A DNA stretch of 64,000 nt from Gibbula magus (Eukaryota; Mollusca; Gastropoda; Trochida; Trochidae): NCBI GenBank assembly GCA_936450465.1, contig OW388296.1, forward strand, positions 55,852,431-55,916,430, given 5' to 3'. This document shows positions 1 to 11,301 of this stretch, piece after piece; within the stretch, counting starts at the first letter, position 1; every line of letters starts with the position of its first letter. Both the position numbers and the translations under genes were made by a program. Below the pieces are notes generated by a model. That model saw only the letters and a list, made by a program, of their open reading frames with translations, was not told where the DNA came from and did not search any database.

Positions 1-2033
1 ACTCGTCAGCGTGAGAGATCATATGTAGGTCATATGCGATTTTGAGATTTCAGACAGCATAATGTTTGACCATTCCATCATTGTCCCATATTTAAAATTC
101 TACTTTGAGTGTTTATGTATCGCTAACTCAGTCAAATCACTTGAACTAGCTTCAAGCTGCCATTTTAATGTGACACACTCGCATGGCTTAACTGAACCAT
201 TTACATTCGTTTTGGAACTCTTTTTTTATCGATTCAGGAGACTTATTTAGTCACCGGTAACACTTATAGTCCTTTTCGTGAGAACACTTTATTTCACTTA
301 GCTAAACGTGCTACAGGGCCTTTAAATAGAATATTTTCTGGAGGAAAAAAAGTTGCAAAATAATGTGTCTAACGGGATACGAACTCAAATCGTTCGGAGG
401 TTTCCTCGGCGAGAAGTCTATAAAATCAAGTTCGTATCCAACATTTTGGAGATTTATTTCTCGAAACAGGGCCGTTTTTAATTAATATTTTGAAAATTGA
501 ATAAAATCAGCATATGGGAGACAACTCTTGGTGCCTTATCTGCGATTTGCCTTGGTTTCAGCTATGTATACATTAACTGCCTCTTTCATCTGGGGAGAAA
601 TATTTTGACTTAAATCTATAGACATGTCATGTGAAATGAAATAAACTAGTCCAATTTGTGTTGTCACAATGAGCTAATATATTTTCAAATAATTGATATG
701 AGACTAATAACGTTATGGTCAATGGTTAATTATTAGGTCGTAAATAATCATTATGCTTGAAGAACTTACATTTGAATCGTCAAGTCGTTTATAACGGAGA
801 AAATTTAGTTTAAGTACAAATGAATTTGTCGTGGACATCAATTATTGTCAACATTCAACAATTAAACAATTAATCACATTACGATATGAATATATGAATA
901 TGATGCTGACGGTAAAAACCACAAACCTTCATCCATAATTCACGACTTTCACACAAAAAAAGAGAAAAATCAATTAAGTACGTTAGTATTCCTGTTGTTG
1001 AATTATGCCATGCTGGAATGAATACAGAAATGTGGGAACATATTCGATAATTGCAGGGAGTTCGATATTCCAAGAGAAATGTGTTAAATTCTTTCTCGAG
1101 TTAATGTGGTATTGGGTGTAAATCCATTTTGTTGGTGATAATGGATAAAAGTGAGAAGTACAACGTTAACGGTTCTTGGTATTTTGGACAGCTACGGTGT
1201 ATAATAGTTTAGAAAAATTGCGCATATTCAATACGTGTTTAGTCAGTCACTGATTGTAACCTAAATAAACGAAAAATAATCAAAATGTCATCATTTAACA
1301 AAATACATTTTTATTAAATCTAATAATTTGTTATTATAAAATTGTGAACTAATACTATCTAAAATATAAACACAATATTAAGATGTCACGAACTGTAAAA
1401 GGCGACCAAATCAACAATAAAACCATGTAATTTCCAAGAAGCTAGAACTAGAAAACATAACTGAACATCTGGGTGATGCTGAGGACAGATAAAACACAAC
1501 ATTAATCAGACTCCTTCTGATTGTACTTCACGGCTCAACAATTCATGACAATACAACGATGATGAATCACTAAGTTCCAGTTTGGAGTACCAATAAAACG
1601 AATAGAAAGGAACAGTTCTGAATGGCATCTCGGATTCCGTGGAAATCAAAAGTCCAAATGGCATCAAAACGAGAAAAAACAAACTGATATTTATCATATC
1701 CGCCAAAGCATGGCAAATTAATGTAACGCTGTATCCTATTTTGAGTGTCAATAGAAGAAACGTCTTTGTTCAATGAAGAAATGAATGAGTGGACCATGGT
1801 GTCGTTAACACGCAATTGGCCCATTGTTGTTCGTATCTGCAAAGAACCTTCTGCAATTTGAAGAAATAATTTTAATCATCTTTTAGATTTCTTGAAATAA
1901 CCATTCTCTTCCCACAGAGGTTACTCCCTTACGATAGAACATTTGAAGGAGTAACCTCACAAGAAACAACACATTTTGTTCTAGGCATAACGGTCATCTC
2001 TCCAACGGTAGTATACACAGTTTTAAGCTCATT

Positions 2034-2222
2034 TAGCTATTACTTTTAATCTCTTGAACGCGATTGCTCGATGTAGCGCTACATAGCAAAGCGAGCGAAC
2101 TTTGAGGTCTTGCACCGTGTCGTTCAGTAGAGATTGAGCGCTACCTGAGCGCTACTTGAGCGCTACATTAATTGAGCAATCAGTGAGCGATTATAAGCGC
2201 TCGCTGTTATGGAACGGAGCCC
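2034..2222 (+). mobile_element. AGCGCTAC-rich short element, shared by both duplication copies
   Basis: A GC-richer segment made of repeated AGCGCTAC motifs, including three near-tandem 11-bp units at about 2153-2166. It is related in reverse orientation to 3760-3939, which is a clean insertion, so this is probably an older insertion of the same family. It is present in copy 2 at 9034-9229 and therefore predates the duplication. The right edge (GGAACGGAGCCC) is loosely complementary to the other terminus seen in the 3760-3939 copy. No coding capacity is seen, and the superfamily is unknown. Confidence 0.6.
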
Positions 2223-2929
2223 TGGTAATTGACCCATCCTTATGTTCATCTGCAGAGAGCCGTCACTATCGGGGCATCACCATTCTCTTCTCACAGAGAT
2301 TACTCCCTACGATAGAAAGTCTGAAGGAAGTAACATCTGTGTATCAAGGACATTGTTAACCCACAATTATCAATAACACACTGAACAATTGCACTGACCT
2401 GATGATAACTGATATGAACAAGATGGTATATATCTAAATTCTAAGTAGAAATATAATAAATGCATCGGATCAGCCGGAATCCTTTGGGTCTCGTGAAGAC
2501 GAAGGCCACAATGGTCCCAATTACATTTGTATCGGATATATCAAGGCCGTTCTCTATAAAGACAAGAGATGAAGACTTCGAATGAGTCATGTGTTAATGT
2601 GTCTTAAATGTGTCAACATGTAAATGTCTAACCAAAATCAAGTGCAAGCAACAGTCCAGAAGGTGCCAGTGACCAAAAACACAAACCCCCAAAAGGGGTC
2701 CTCAGTCTGGTATTGATGAAGCACACAGATGAGTTGAGAGGTAATCTTCCACACCCGATCATTTGAAACCTTATTTGGCATGTTATCAAATATGTGTTTT
2801 ATCATTATTAAGTTCATTGGTGCACAAATAATGCAAAATCACGATGTTGCGTATTCAATGTATCTGTCCACACACATGGACATGGACAATATTTTTGTCA
2901 AGCTTAGTCCCAATGTTCACAAATGTGGA

Positions 2930-3203
2930 GCTGGCCTCTCACGCCGACGACCCGGGTTCGAATCCCGGTGGAGACACCAAAGATTTGTGACTTGGGTCGA
3001 ATACTGTGTTGTGTCCTTGGGCAAGGCACTTAATCCACATTGCACTCAGTTTACCCAGCTGTACAAATGGGTACCCGAATATGGGAGGTACTGATGAAGC
3101 GCTAAGTAGCAGCTCTGAAAGTACAATTCCTTCAGGGTAATAATTGTAGCGCTTTGAGCATACCTTAGGGTGTTGAAAAGGCCCAATATAAGTACGCAAT
3201 TAT
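2930..3203 (+). mobile_element. tRNA-derived SINE, 5'-truncated, with target-site duplication
   Basis: The SINE is flanked by the 9-bp duplication aaatgtgga (2921-2929 and 3204-3212). Copy 2 has the empty site near 9934. The 5' part is the 3' half of a tRNA-like sequence with a perfect pol III B box, GGTTCGAATCC, at 2955-2965. No A box is seen, so the head is truncated. The middle (about 3008-3080: TGTCCTTGGGCAAGGCACTT, then a CAGTTTACCCAGCTGTA block) resembles the deeply conserved central domains of metazoan SINEs of the Deu/Nin/Meta type. The 3' part (about 3090-3203) resembles a LINE-derived tail ending in AT-rich sequence. The exact domain name needs alignment, but SINE identity and the insertion event are clear. 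Confidence 0.9.
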
Positions 3204-3759
3204 AAATGTGGACCCCCAAAATATCCCCTTGGGGAAGATGAGCAGGAAAGGCTAAGACATATAAGCATATAAGTATTTATACTCTGTTGGTTGACATAGT
3301 GGTGGTACGTCTGGGTCTCAGGAGGATATTGGAAGCAAAAACACTGACCCAACGATAACTGCCTAAAGGAAGTTGTTGTTCTGATAGATTCTGTTATAAT
3401 ACACATAGATAATAAGTAATTATATCATGAATCTCATGATTATGAAAGTCTCCTAACTTGTTATGGTTAATAAAGCATAACTCGGACACAGAATAGAGCT
3501 ATTCACAGATAGTGTGATGATGTGTGTTAAATCCTCCTCTAACGTTAACTGGGAAAAGCGATTATGATTGCATTACCTTTAACAATATTGATGAAACATA
3601 AACTTTACTCTTTACAAAACTGCAACAATGAAACTGGTACACAACTGAAAATAATAAAACACAATATAGTCAGTAATTCTATAATTTAAAGGCATAATTT
3701 GATCTTAATACAATCCCGTATGGAAATCCAAATCTTCCACAAACAGTCAATGAAAACAT

Positions 3760-3939
3760 CCGGCGGTTCAACAAAATGAAGCGCTTCGTAGCGCTCATTG
3801 ATCGCTCAATGTAGCGCTTCTTCTCTCTTGAACGACACAGTGCAAATTCCTCGAAGTTTGCTCGCCTTGCTACGTAGCGCTACATTGAGCAATCGCGTTC
3901 AAGAGAGGTTTGAAAGTAATCGCTATCTTGAACACGGCC
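3760..3939 (-). mobile_element. AGCGCTAC-rich element, copy-1-specific insertion
   Basis: About 180 bp is present here but missing from copy 2, where gaaaacat joins directly to atttcacc near 11024. A 3-bp CAT (3757-3759, 3940-3942) may be the target duplication. It contains the same blocks as 2034-2222 in reverse: the AGCGCTAC motifs, and the segment reading TCTCTTGAACGCGATTGCTC on the minus strand. Short imperfect inverted ends share GTTCAA. It looks like a non-autonomous DNA element, superfamily unresolved. Confidence 0.7.
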
Positions 3940-4099
3940 CATATTTCACCATGTTCATAAATTCATTGGAAAAAGTCAACGGTTCAATTAATACATAAAT
4001 ACTAATGTACGTATTTACCATATCCAAAGTGCATTTTGTCATAAGAATAACATTTCTAATTGTGTGTTGCCTTAATAATGTATATTACATTACATGTGT

Positions 4100-4260
4100 A
4101 CCCACTTCGTCACTTGTAGATTTCTTACTCTCTTGTGCATATATTGTGTTATGTATTTTAGCCTTGTCAAATAGTTGTTGATTACGTGGAGAGGGCTTCT
4201 ATAAGTTTCATAACTTGTCCCAATCCATTTCTTAAATGAATAAAATATGTTTTCAATCAA
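4100..4260 (+). mobile_element. LINE 3'-end relic
   Basis: The segment around the motif GAGAGGGCTTCTATAAGTTT, followed by ataacttgtcccaatccattt and a terminal AATAAAATATGTTT, matches 41240-41385. There the same sequence ends in a (TAAAC)n-type tail, as expected for the 3' end of a non-LTR retrotransposon. No coding sequence remains. Copy 2 (11167-11301) carries it with about 35 bp deleted. The start is approximate. Confidence 0.5.
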
Positions 4261-4565
4261 ATATATTCAGTGGATTAAGATAACGGTTGTTGGACAACGT
4301 AAAGGTCAACGTGGTTTTATATCCGGTTGATGTTGTCTGTAACTGAATACCAGGTGTGAACCCAGAATAGACAATAATCACCTTTCCATACGACAGGACG
4401 CCATAATGTCAGAGTAACTTAACCTGGTATATTGTATTCCCATTCACAGACCATATGCTATGAGAATAAATGAAATTGAGAAACAATATAACATTTTGAA
4501 AATGGTTACGATATAACATCATAACATATAAGATTCATATAATGTTAAATTCGTATTAAAAAAAA

Positions 4566-6368
4566 TATTGTGACGAATTAAAAAAGGTGCTTATAACATA
4601 CTTTTTTGCTACTCATATACCCATTTCGCCATATTTTTTCCACGTATACACACTTTACTTAAAATTTTGAAACTTGTTATTGTTGTTATACCTTTTGTGT
4701 AAAAACATTAAGATCTATACAAAGAATAGTTTAGGAAAACATGATAAAAAATCAATAACGTAAATTTATATTAATCCAATTATAATGAGGTAAGACACAG
4801 GAAATGTTTGTAATATTGAAAATTTAGAGTATCGAAAAAAAGCTGTATTTAAAAAATAAAATGAAGAATTATATCTCATACAATTTAATTGATGCTTTAA
4901 AATTTAATTATTATAAAGTTATATTTGTTACTAAGTATAAAAAGTTCTTGTATATATGCTAAAAAAGCGTCATGTTTTTTTGAGGATTTGAAGTGAAACC
5001 AAACTTATTTGTTATTAATACCTTTTGTAAATATAAAATTAAGATGAGATATTCATGAATGAATGTTGTGTGTGTAGTTTGTTGAATGACTTAAAACAAA
5101 ATATCTTCAAAAACAGTTTTTTTAATAAATAATAAATGATATTTGGTAATAATTAGATGTTTTTTCTTTAATCACGAATCTTGAATCATGTTTTACAATT
5201 GTAATGGCAAAATCTATTTAATAAGATTCAGAAATAGGCACTTGTTTCTATATGATCACATGTGAAATATGAAATAATATTGACATTGATGTTTTGAAAT
5301 TATATGCTGTTTCAATTTCATGAATATTGCTAATGAGAAAACATGAGTGTGACACTATATCTTTTTGTATTTGATATGTATATATAAGAAAATGATTTGA
5401 GATGTAATATATTTGAATTATTGTATTCTATTATTCTATTGATCTCGAATTCTGTGAATGTCTGAGATTGTATCTGATTAAACATCAATGTTAAAGAAAA
5501 CAGTTTTTGTTGATTTTTAGCTAATTAAGGCCAGATTGGCTTATGACATGGGCTGTCGTCACGCACGTGGCCACTTTCTGACGGTTTGTTTACCTGTAAA
5601 CTTTTCAAAGTTTTTACTTCTCCCCCAGAAGTGTTGCACCCACAATGCTCAAATTTGTTGGGAGGGGCCTTGCAACTAGGGTATCAAAGTGGAAACATTT
5701 GATCCTTAATAATCTGAGATATTGGTGTATCAGACATTATGCCTGAAAACTTCTGAAACAACTTCTTCTCCCAAACCATTTGGCATAAGAAGTTCAAATC
5801 TTTGTTCCATGGTGTGCAAGAAGTTAAAATTTTGAAAATGTCATCTAAGATTTTCAAATTTCATTGCCCTACTGCTAGAAGTAACAGTGTGGCAAGGGTT
5901 CAATTTAAAGTGGTGCATCCCTTTAAAGACTAAGATAAAATGGTAAGTGTGATCATGCACTTAAAGGAAAATGGAGACATTCGATCTGTAATTCACTGAC
6001 CTTTCTTCACAGTGGTGTGTATTGGCTATTGCCTTATCAACCATCTAAGCATATTGACTACAGGTGCAGAGCTCTGTGCTTATATATTGTTACAAGATAT
6101 TTGGAATAAGGTATTTTTGGGGAAGTGGGATGGCTGAGGGAGTCACTATGTTGACACAGTCTGATTTAAAGTGGTTGTAGCATGTTTTTTTGCATATTAT
6201 TTTTTCGCAAATTTGTCATTTACTATTAAAGTTTATGCAATATATTGTTACATTAGAGGGTAAAACATCTCATTGCACAACCTGATAAGCACTCTTCATA
6301 GAAAACGGTTATCAGGATTGAATGAAAATGGTGCGACGTATAATGGTATGAAGCGACAATTTAATGGA
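4566..6368. other. Unassigned spacer between the two duplication copies
   Basis: This stretch has no counterpart elsewhere in the window. 4566-5510 is extremely A+T rich and featureless. About 5525-6190 has more balanced composition with polypyrimidine tracts, and looks like degenerate repeat or former UTR sequence, though I cannot name it. About 6225-6330 resembles 15660-15770 loosely (stretches such as agagggt followed by catctcattacacaa), which suggests an old dispersed repeat. I see no gene. Confidence 0.5.
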
Positions 6369-8410
6369 ACTCGTCAGCGTGAGAGATCATATGTAGGATA
6401 TATGCAATTTTGAGATTTCAGACAGCATAATGTTTGACCATTCCATCATTGTACCATATTTAAAGTTCTACTTTGAGTGTTTATGTATCGCTAACTCAGT
6501 CAAATCACTTGAACTAGCTTCAAGCTGCCATTTTAATGTGACACACTCGCATGGCTTAACTGAACCATTTACATTCGTTTTGGAACTCTTTTTTTTTATC
6601 GATTCAGGAGACTTATTTAGTCACCGGTAACACTTATAGTCCTTTTCGTGAGAACACTTTATTTCACTAAACAAAACGTGCTACAGGGCCTTTAAATAGA
6701 ATATTTTCTGGAGGAATAAAAGTTGCAAAATTATGTGTCTAAAGGGATACGAACTCAAATCGTTCGGAGGTTTCCTCGACGAGAAGTCTATAAAATCAAG
6801 TTCGTATCCAACATTTTGGAGATTTATTTCTCGAAACAGGGCCGTTTTTAATTAATATTTTGAAAATTGAATAAAATCAGCATATGGGAGACAACTTATC
6901 CGCCTTATCGGCGGTTTGCCTTGGTTTCAGCAAAAGATACATAAACTGCTTCTTTCATCTGGGGAGACATATTTTGACTTAAATCTATAGACATGTCATG
7001 TGAAATGAAATAAACTAGTCCAATTTGTGTTGTCACAATAGCCTAATATATTTTCAAATAATTGATATGAGACTAATAACGTTATGGTCAATGGTTAATT
7101 ATTAGGTCGTTAATAATCATTATGCTTGAAGAACTTACATTTGAATCGTCAAGTCGTTTATAACGGAGAAAATTTAGTTTAAGTACAAATGAATTTGTCG
7201 TGGACATCAATTATTGTCAACATTCAACAATTAATCACATTACGATATGAATATATGAATATGATGCTGACGGTAAAAACCACAAACCTTCATCCATAAT
7301 TCACGACTTTCACAAAAAAAGAGAAAAATCAATTAAGTACGTTAGTATTCCTGTTGTTGAATTATGCCATGCTGGAATGAATAAAGAAATGTGGGAACAT
7401 ATTCGATAATTGCAGGGAGTTCGATATTCCAAGAGAAAGGTGTTAAATGCTTTCTCGAGTTAATGTGGTATTGGGTGTAAATCCATTTTGTTGGTGATAA
7501 TGGATAAAAGTGAGAAGTACAACGTTAACGGTACTTGGTATTGTGGACAGCTACGGTGTATAATAGTTTAGAAAAATTGCGCATATTCAATACGTGTTTA
7601 GTCAGTCACTGATTGTAACCTAAACAAACGAAAAATAATCAAAATGTCATCATTTAACAAAATACATTTTTATTAAATCTAATAATTTGTTATTATAAAA
7701 TTGTGAACTAATACTATCTAAAATATGAACACAATATTAAGATGTCACGAACCGAAAAGGCGACCAAATCAACAATAAAACCACGTAATTTCAAAAGAAG
7801 CTTCACACTAGAAAACATAACTGAACATCTGGGTGATTCTGAGGACAGATAAAACACAACATTAATCAGACTCCTTCTGATTGTACTTCACGGCTCAGCA
7901 ATCCATGACAATACAACGATGATGAATCACTAACTTCCAGTTTGGAGTACCAATAAAACGAATAGAAAGGAACAGTTCTGAATGGCATCTCGGATTCCGT
8001 GGAAATCAAAAGTCCAAATGGCATCATAACGAGAAAAAACAAACTGATATTTATCATATCCGCCAAAGCATGGTGAATTAATGTAACGCTGTATCCTATT
8101 TTGAGTGTCAATAGAAGAAACGTCGTTGTACAATGAAGAAATGAATGAGTGGACCATGGTGTCGTTAACACGCAATTGGCCCATTGTTGTTCGTATCTGC
8201 AAACCTTCTCCTATTTGAAGAAATAATTTTAATCATCTTTTAGATTTCTTGAAAATAAAGGTCACTATCGGGACATAACCATTCTCTTCCCACAGAGGTA
8301 ACTCCCTTACGATAGAAAATCTGAATGAGTAACCTCACAAGAAACAACATATTTTGTTCTAGGCATAACGGTCATCTCTCCAACGATAGTATACACAGTT
8401 TTAAGCTCAT

Positions 8411-9032
8411 AAAAGCGGCTGTCACAACCCGTCGTACGTGCAGCCGCGTGCTGTCTACCGACAAAAACGTGAGGTAAATTGGGGAATTCGTGCGTCCTCG
8501 GTACCGACGCCGTACCGATTTTGGACAAATTTGGAGCACGCAGACTCGTCGTAGAACTTTTAGTGCATGCAGAACTTTCGCTGCGTGCAGTCTACGAACG
8601 GGCTGCGAATTTTCCTCCGTACGATCGACGTACGTGCCCTGTACGACAACCGCACGCACAACGCACCGACATCGCGCGTTTTTTTCAAGCTTACCCACTC
8701 ACACTTTCTGTACGAACGACGCACGTTGCACGTGCGTACAACGTGCGTTGTACGTGCGTAGTTCGTGCTTACTCGGCACGTCCAAAGTTTAACTATCAAA
8801 TAATTAAAGAAAACTCACGTCGATCGTACCGAGTAAGCACGTACAACGTGCCGAGTAAGCACGTTCCCCAATTTACCTCACGTTTTTGTCGGTAGACAGC
8901 ACGCAGCTGCACGTACGACGGGTTGTGACAGCCGTTTAAATCCACCCTACGTTTTCAGAAAAACGTAGCGACCGTGGCCTCCCCAAAAAACGTACGAACG
9001 AATTGCACGCACGATTGGTTGTGACAGGGGCT
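8411..9032. mobile_element. CpG-rich foldback/MITE-like element, copy-2-specific insertion
   Basis: About 622 bp, absent from the empty site in copy 1 (ctcat/ttagctat near 2032), so it inserted after the duplication. The left arm 8413-8486 and the segment 8863-8937 form near-identical inverted repeats of about 75 bp beginning GGCTGTCACAACCC. A third, diverged copy of the same terminus lies at the extreme right end (9004-9032, reading CCTGTCACAACC on the minus strand), so the insertion looks composite. The interior is packed with CpG-containing motifs such as CGTACG and ACGTGCG, in sharp contrast to the flanks. Overlapping open frames on both strands here reflect base composition. The target duplication is unclear, possibly TA. 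Confidence 0.85.
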
Positions 9033-9033
9033 T

Positions 9034-9229
9034 TAGCTATTACTTTTAATCTCTTGAACGCGATTGCTCAATGTAGCGCTACGTTGCTACGTACAAAGCG
9101 AGCGAACTTTGAGGTTTTGCACCTTGTCGTTCAGTAGAGAATGAGCGCTACTTGAGCGCTACTTGAGCGCTACATTAATTGAGCAATCAGTGAGCGATTA
9201 TAAGCGCTCGCTGTTATGGAACGGAGCCC
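9034..9229 (+). mobile_element. AGCGCTAC-rich short element, copy 2 counterpart
   Basis: Orthologous within the duplication to 2034-2222. The last 200 bases and their right flank are essentially identical to copy 1. The left part differs by a small insertion around gttgctacgtac. It directly abuts the CpG-rich insertion at 8411-9032. Confidence 0.6.
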
Positions 9230-9992
9230 TGGTAATTGACCCATCCTTATGTTCATCTGCAGAGAGCCGTCACTATCGGGGCATCACCATTCTCTTCTCA
9301 CAGAGATTACTCCCTACGATAGAAAGTCTGAAGGAAGTAACATCTGTGTATCAAGGACATTGTTAACCCACAATTATCAATAACACATTGAACAATTGCA
9401 CTGACCTGATGATAACTGATATGAACAAGATGGTATATATCTAAATTCTAAGTAGAAATATAATAAATGCATCGGATCAGCCGGAATCCTTTGGGTCTCG
9501 TGAAGACGAAGGCCACAATGGTCCCCATTACATTTTTATCCTGGTCGGATATATCACGGCTGTTCTCTATAAAGACAAGAGATGAAGACTTCGAATGAGT
9601 CACGTGTTAATGTGTCTTAAAATGTGTCAACATGTAAATGTCTAACCAAAATCAAGTGCAAGCAACAGTCCAGAAGGTGCCAATGACCAAAAACACAAAC
9701 CCCCAAAAGGGGTCCTCAGTCTGGTATTGATGAAGCACACAGATGAGTTGAGAGGTAGTCTTCCACACCCGATCATTTGAAACCTTATTTGTCATGTTAT
9801 CAAATATGTGTTTTATCATACTTAAGTTCATTGGTGCACAAATAATGCAAAATCACGATGTTGCGTATTCAATGTATCTGTCCACACACATGGACATGGA
9901 CAATATTTTTGTCAAGCTTAGTCACAATGTTCACAAATGTGGACCCCAAAAATATCCCCTTGGGGAAGATGAGCAGGAAAGGCTAAGACATA

Positions 9993-10523
9993 AACTACCG
10001 GGCAAAAGAAAGTATAACACTCACTTATTTTCGATTAATTCAATATTTTAAAGAAATGAGATGCATTTGATTATGGCACGATACAATAACACCTTTCGGC
10101 AGTAGTTCGAATGACTTAATTGGTGACTGTTTTATTTTTTAACTAAAATATCATTATTTAAAGTAGACAGGGGTAAGAAATCAAATTCACACCAACATGA
10201 CCCCTACCATGTTCAACATGTTGTAAAATGTGTGCAGGACGAAGCACATTTATTGATTTTCACACAGAGTATGTGTTATATGTCGATGAACAGTTGTGTT
10301 TTATCCAAATTAATTTGGGGGTGTTTAAAAATTTAAATTTTAAATTTTAATTAAAAAAATTCAAACCGCGTAGAGGTATTCTTTGACTGATTTAATGTTT
10401 TGGACTTATTTCACAAACTAGTCTGTTTTTTAATACGACGTCGAAAACTCGAGATATTTGACTTTGAAAATTATACATATGATAAATACAACTGACTGAT
10501 ATACTTTCTTTTGCCCGGTAGTT
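9993..10523. mobile_element. TA-flanked MITE (Tc1/mariner-type target), copy-2-specific
   Basis: A 531-bp insertion with perfect 24-bp terminal inverted repeats (9993-10016 and 10500-10523) starting AACTACCGGGCAAAAGAAAG, flanked by TA at 9991-9992 and 10524-10525. Copy 1 retains the empty site (agacatataagcat near 3261). The interior is A+T rich with no transposase, so it is non-autonomous. The termini resemble those of the element at 50475-50983. Confidence 0.95.
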
Positions 10524-11166
10524 TATAAGCATATAAGCAGTTATACTCTGTTGGTTGACATAGTGGTGGTACGTCTGGGTCTCAGGAGGACATTGGAAGC
10601 AAAAACACTGACCCAACGATAACTGTCTAAAGGAAGTTGTTGTTCTGATAGATTCTGTTATAATACACATAGATAATAAGTAATTATATCATGAATCTCA
10701 TGATTATGAAAGTCTCCTAACTTGTTATGGTTAATAAAGCATAAGTCGGACACAGAATAGAGCTATTCACAGATTGTGTGATGATGTGTGTTAAATCCTC
10801 CTCTAACGTTAACTGGGAAAAGTGATTTATGATTGCATTACCTTTAACAACATTGATGAAACATAAACTTTACTCTTTACAAAACTGCAACAATGAAACT
10901 GGTACACAACTGAAAATAATAAAACACAATATAGTCAGTAATTCTATAATTTAAAGGCACGATTTGATCTTAATACAATCCTGTATGGAAATCCAAATCT
11001 TCCACAAACAGTCAATGAAAACATATTTCACCATGTTCATAAATTCATTGGAAAAAGTCAACGGTTCAATTAATACATAAATAATAATGTACGTATTTAC
11101 CATATCCAAAGTGCATTTTGTCATAAGAATAACATTTCTAATTGTGTGTTGCCTTAATAATGTATA

Positions 11167-11301
11167 TTACATGTTTACCCACTTCGTCACTTGTAGATTT
11201 CTTACTCTCTTCTGCATATATTGTCATATGTATTTTAGCCTTGTCAAATAGTTGTTGATTACGTAGAGAGGGCTTCTATAAGTTTCATAACTTGTCCATC
11301 A
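11167..11301 (+). mobile_element. LINE 3'-end relic, copy 2
   Basis: Counterpart of 4100-4260. The terminal part, with the AATAAA-like end, is deleted so that ataacttgtcc joins atcaaatatattc. Boundaries are approximate. Confidence 0.45.

Larger units (their letters stand above)
1..4565 (+). repeat. Segmental duplication, copy 1
   Basis: This segment matches 6369-11607 almost base for base, apart from a few percent of substitutions and discrete indels. Similarity starts at the first base of the window, so the true left edge may lie outside it, and stops at a run of A at 4558-4565. Copy-specific insertions are the SINE at 2930-3203 and the AGCGCTAC-rich element at 3760-3939. Both copies contain a small hairpin (arms 375-385 and 429-439) and an internal direct repeat (about 1899-1967 and 2265-2340). 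No gene is recognised. Two overlapping minus-strand open frames (1506-1842) recur in copy 2 but show no coding constraint. Confidence 0.95.

Noticed and set aside
375..439. Hairpin with GTTCGTATCC, resembling a pol III B box on the minus strand
   Set aside because: The match is explained by an 11-bp inverted repeat. No A box or tRNA fold is present, and it occurs in both copies only because of the duplication.
2156..2359. 67-codon frame identical in both duplication copies (also 9163-9366)
   Set aside because: The nucleotide sequence itself is identical there, so protein identity carries no information. The frame starts inside the AGCGCTAC repeat and has no homologue I recognise.
2930..3003. 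tRNA gene suggested by a perfect B box
   Set aside because: There is no A box or 5' half, it continues into a SINE body, and it is flanked by a target duplication. It is a SINE head.
8307..8895. Cluster of overlapping open frames of 64-138 codons on both strands
   Set aside because: They lie in the CpG-rich inverted-repeat insertion. Openness follows from few A+T-rich stop codons, the predicted proteins are arginine/threonine-rich low-complexity strings, and several frames are open at once.
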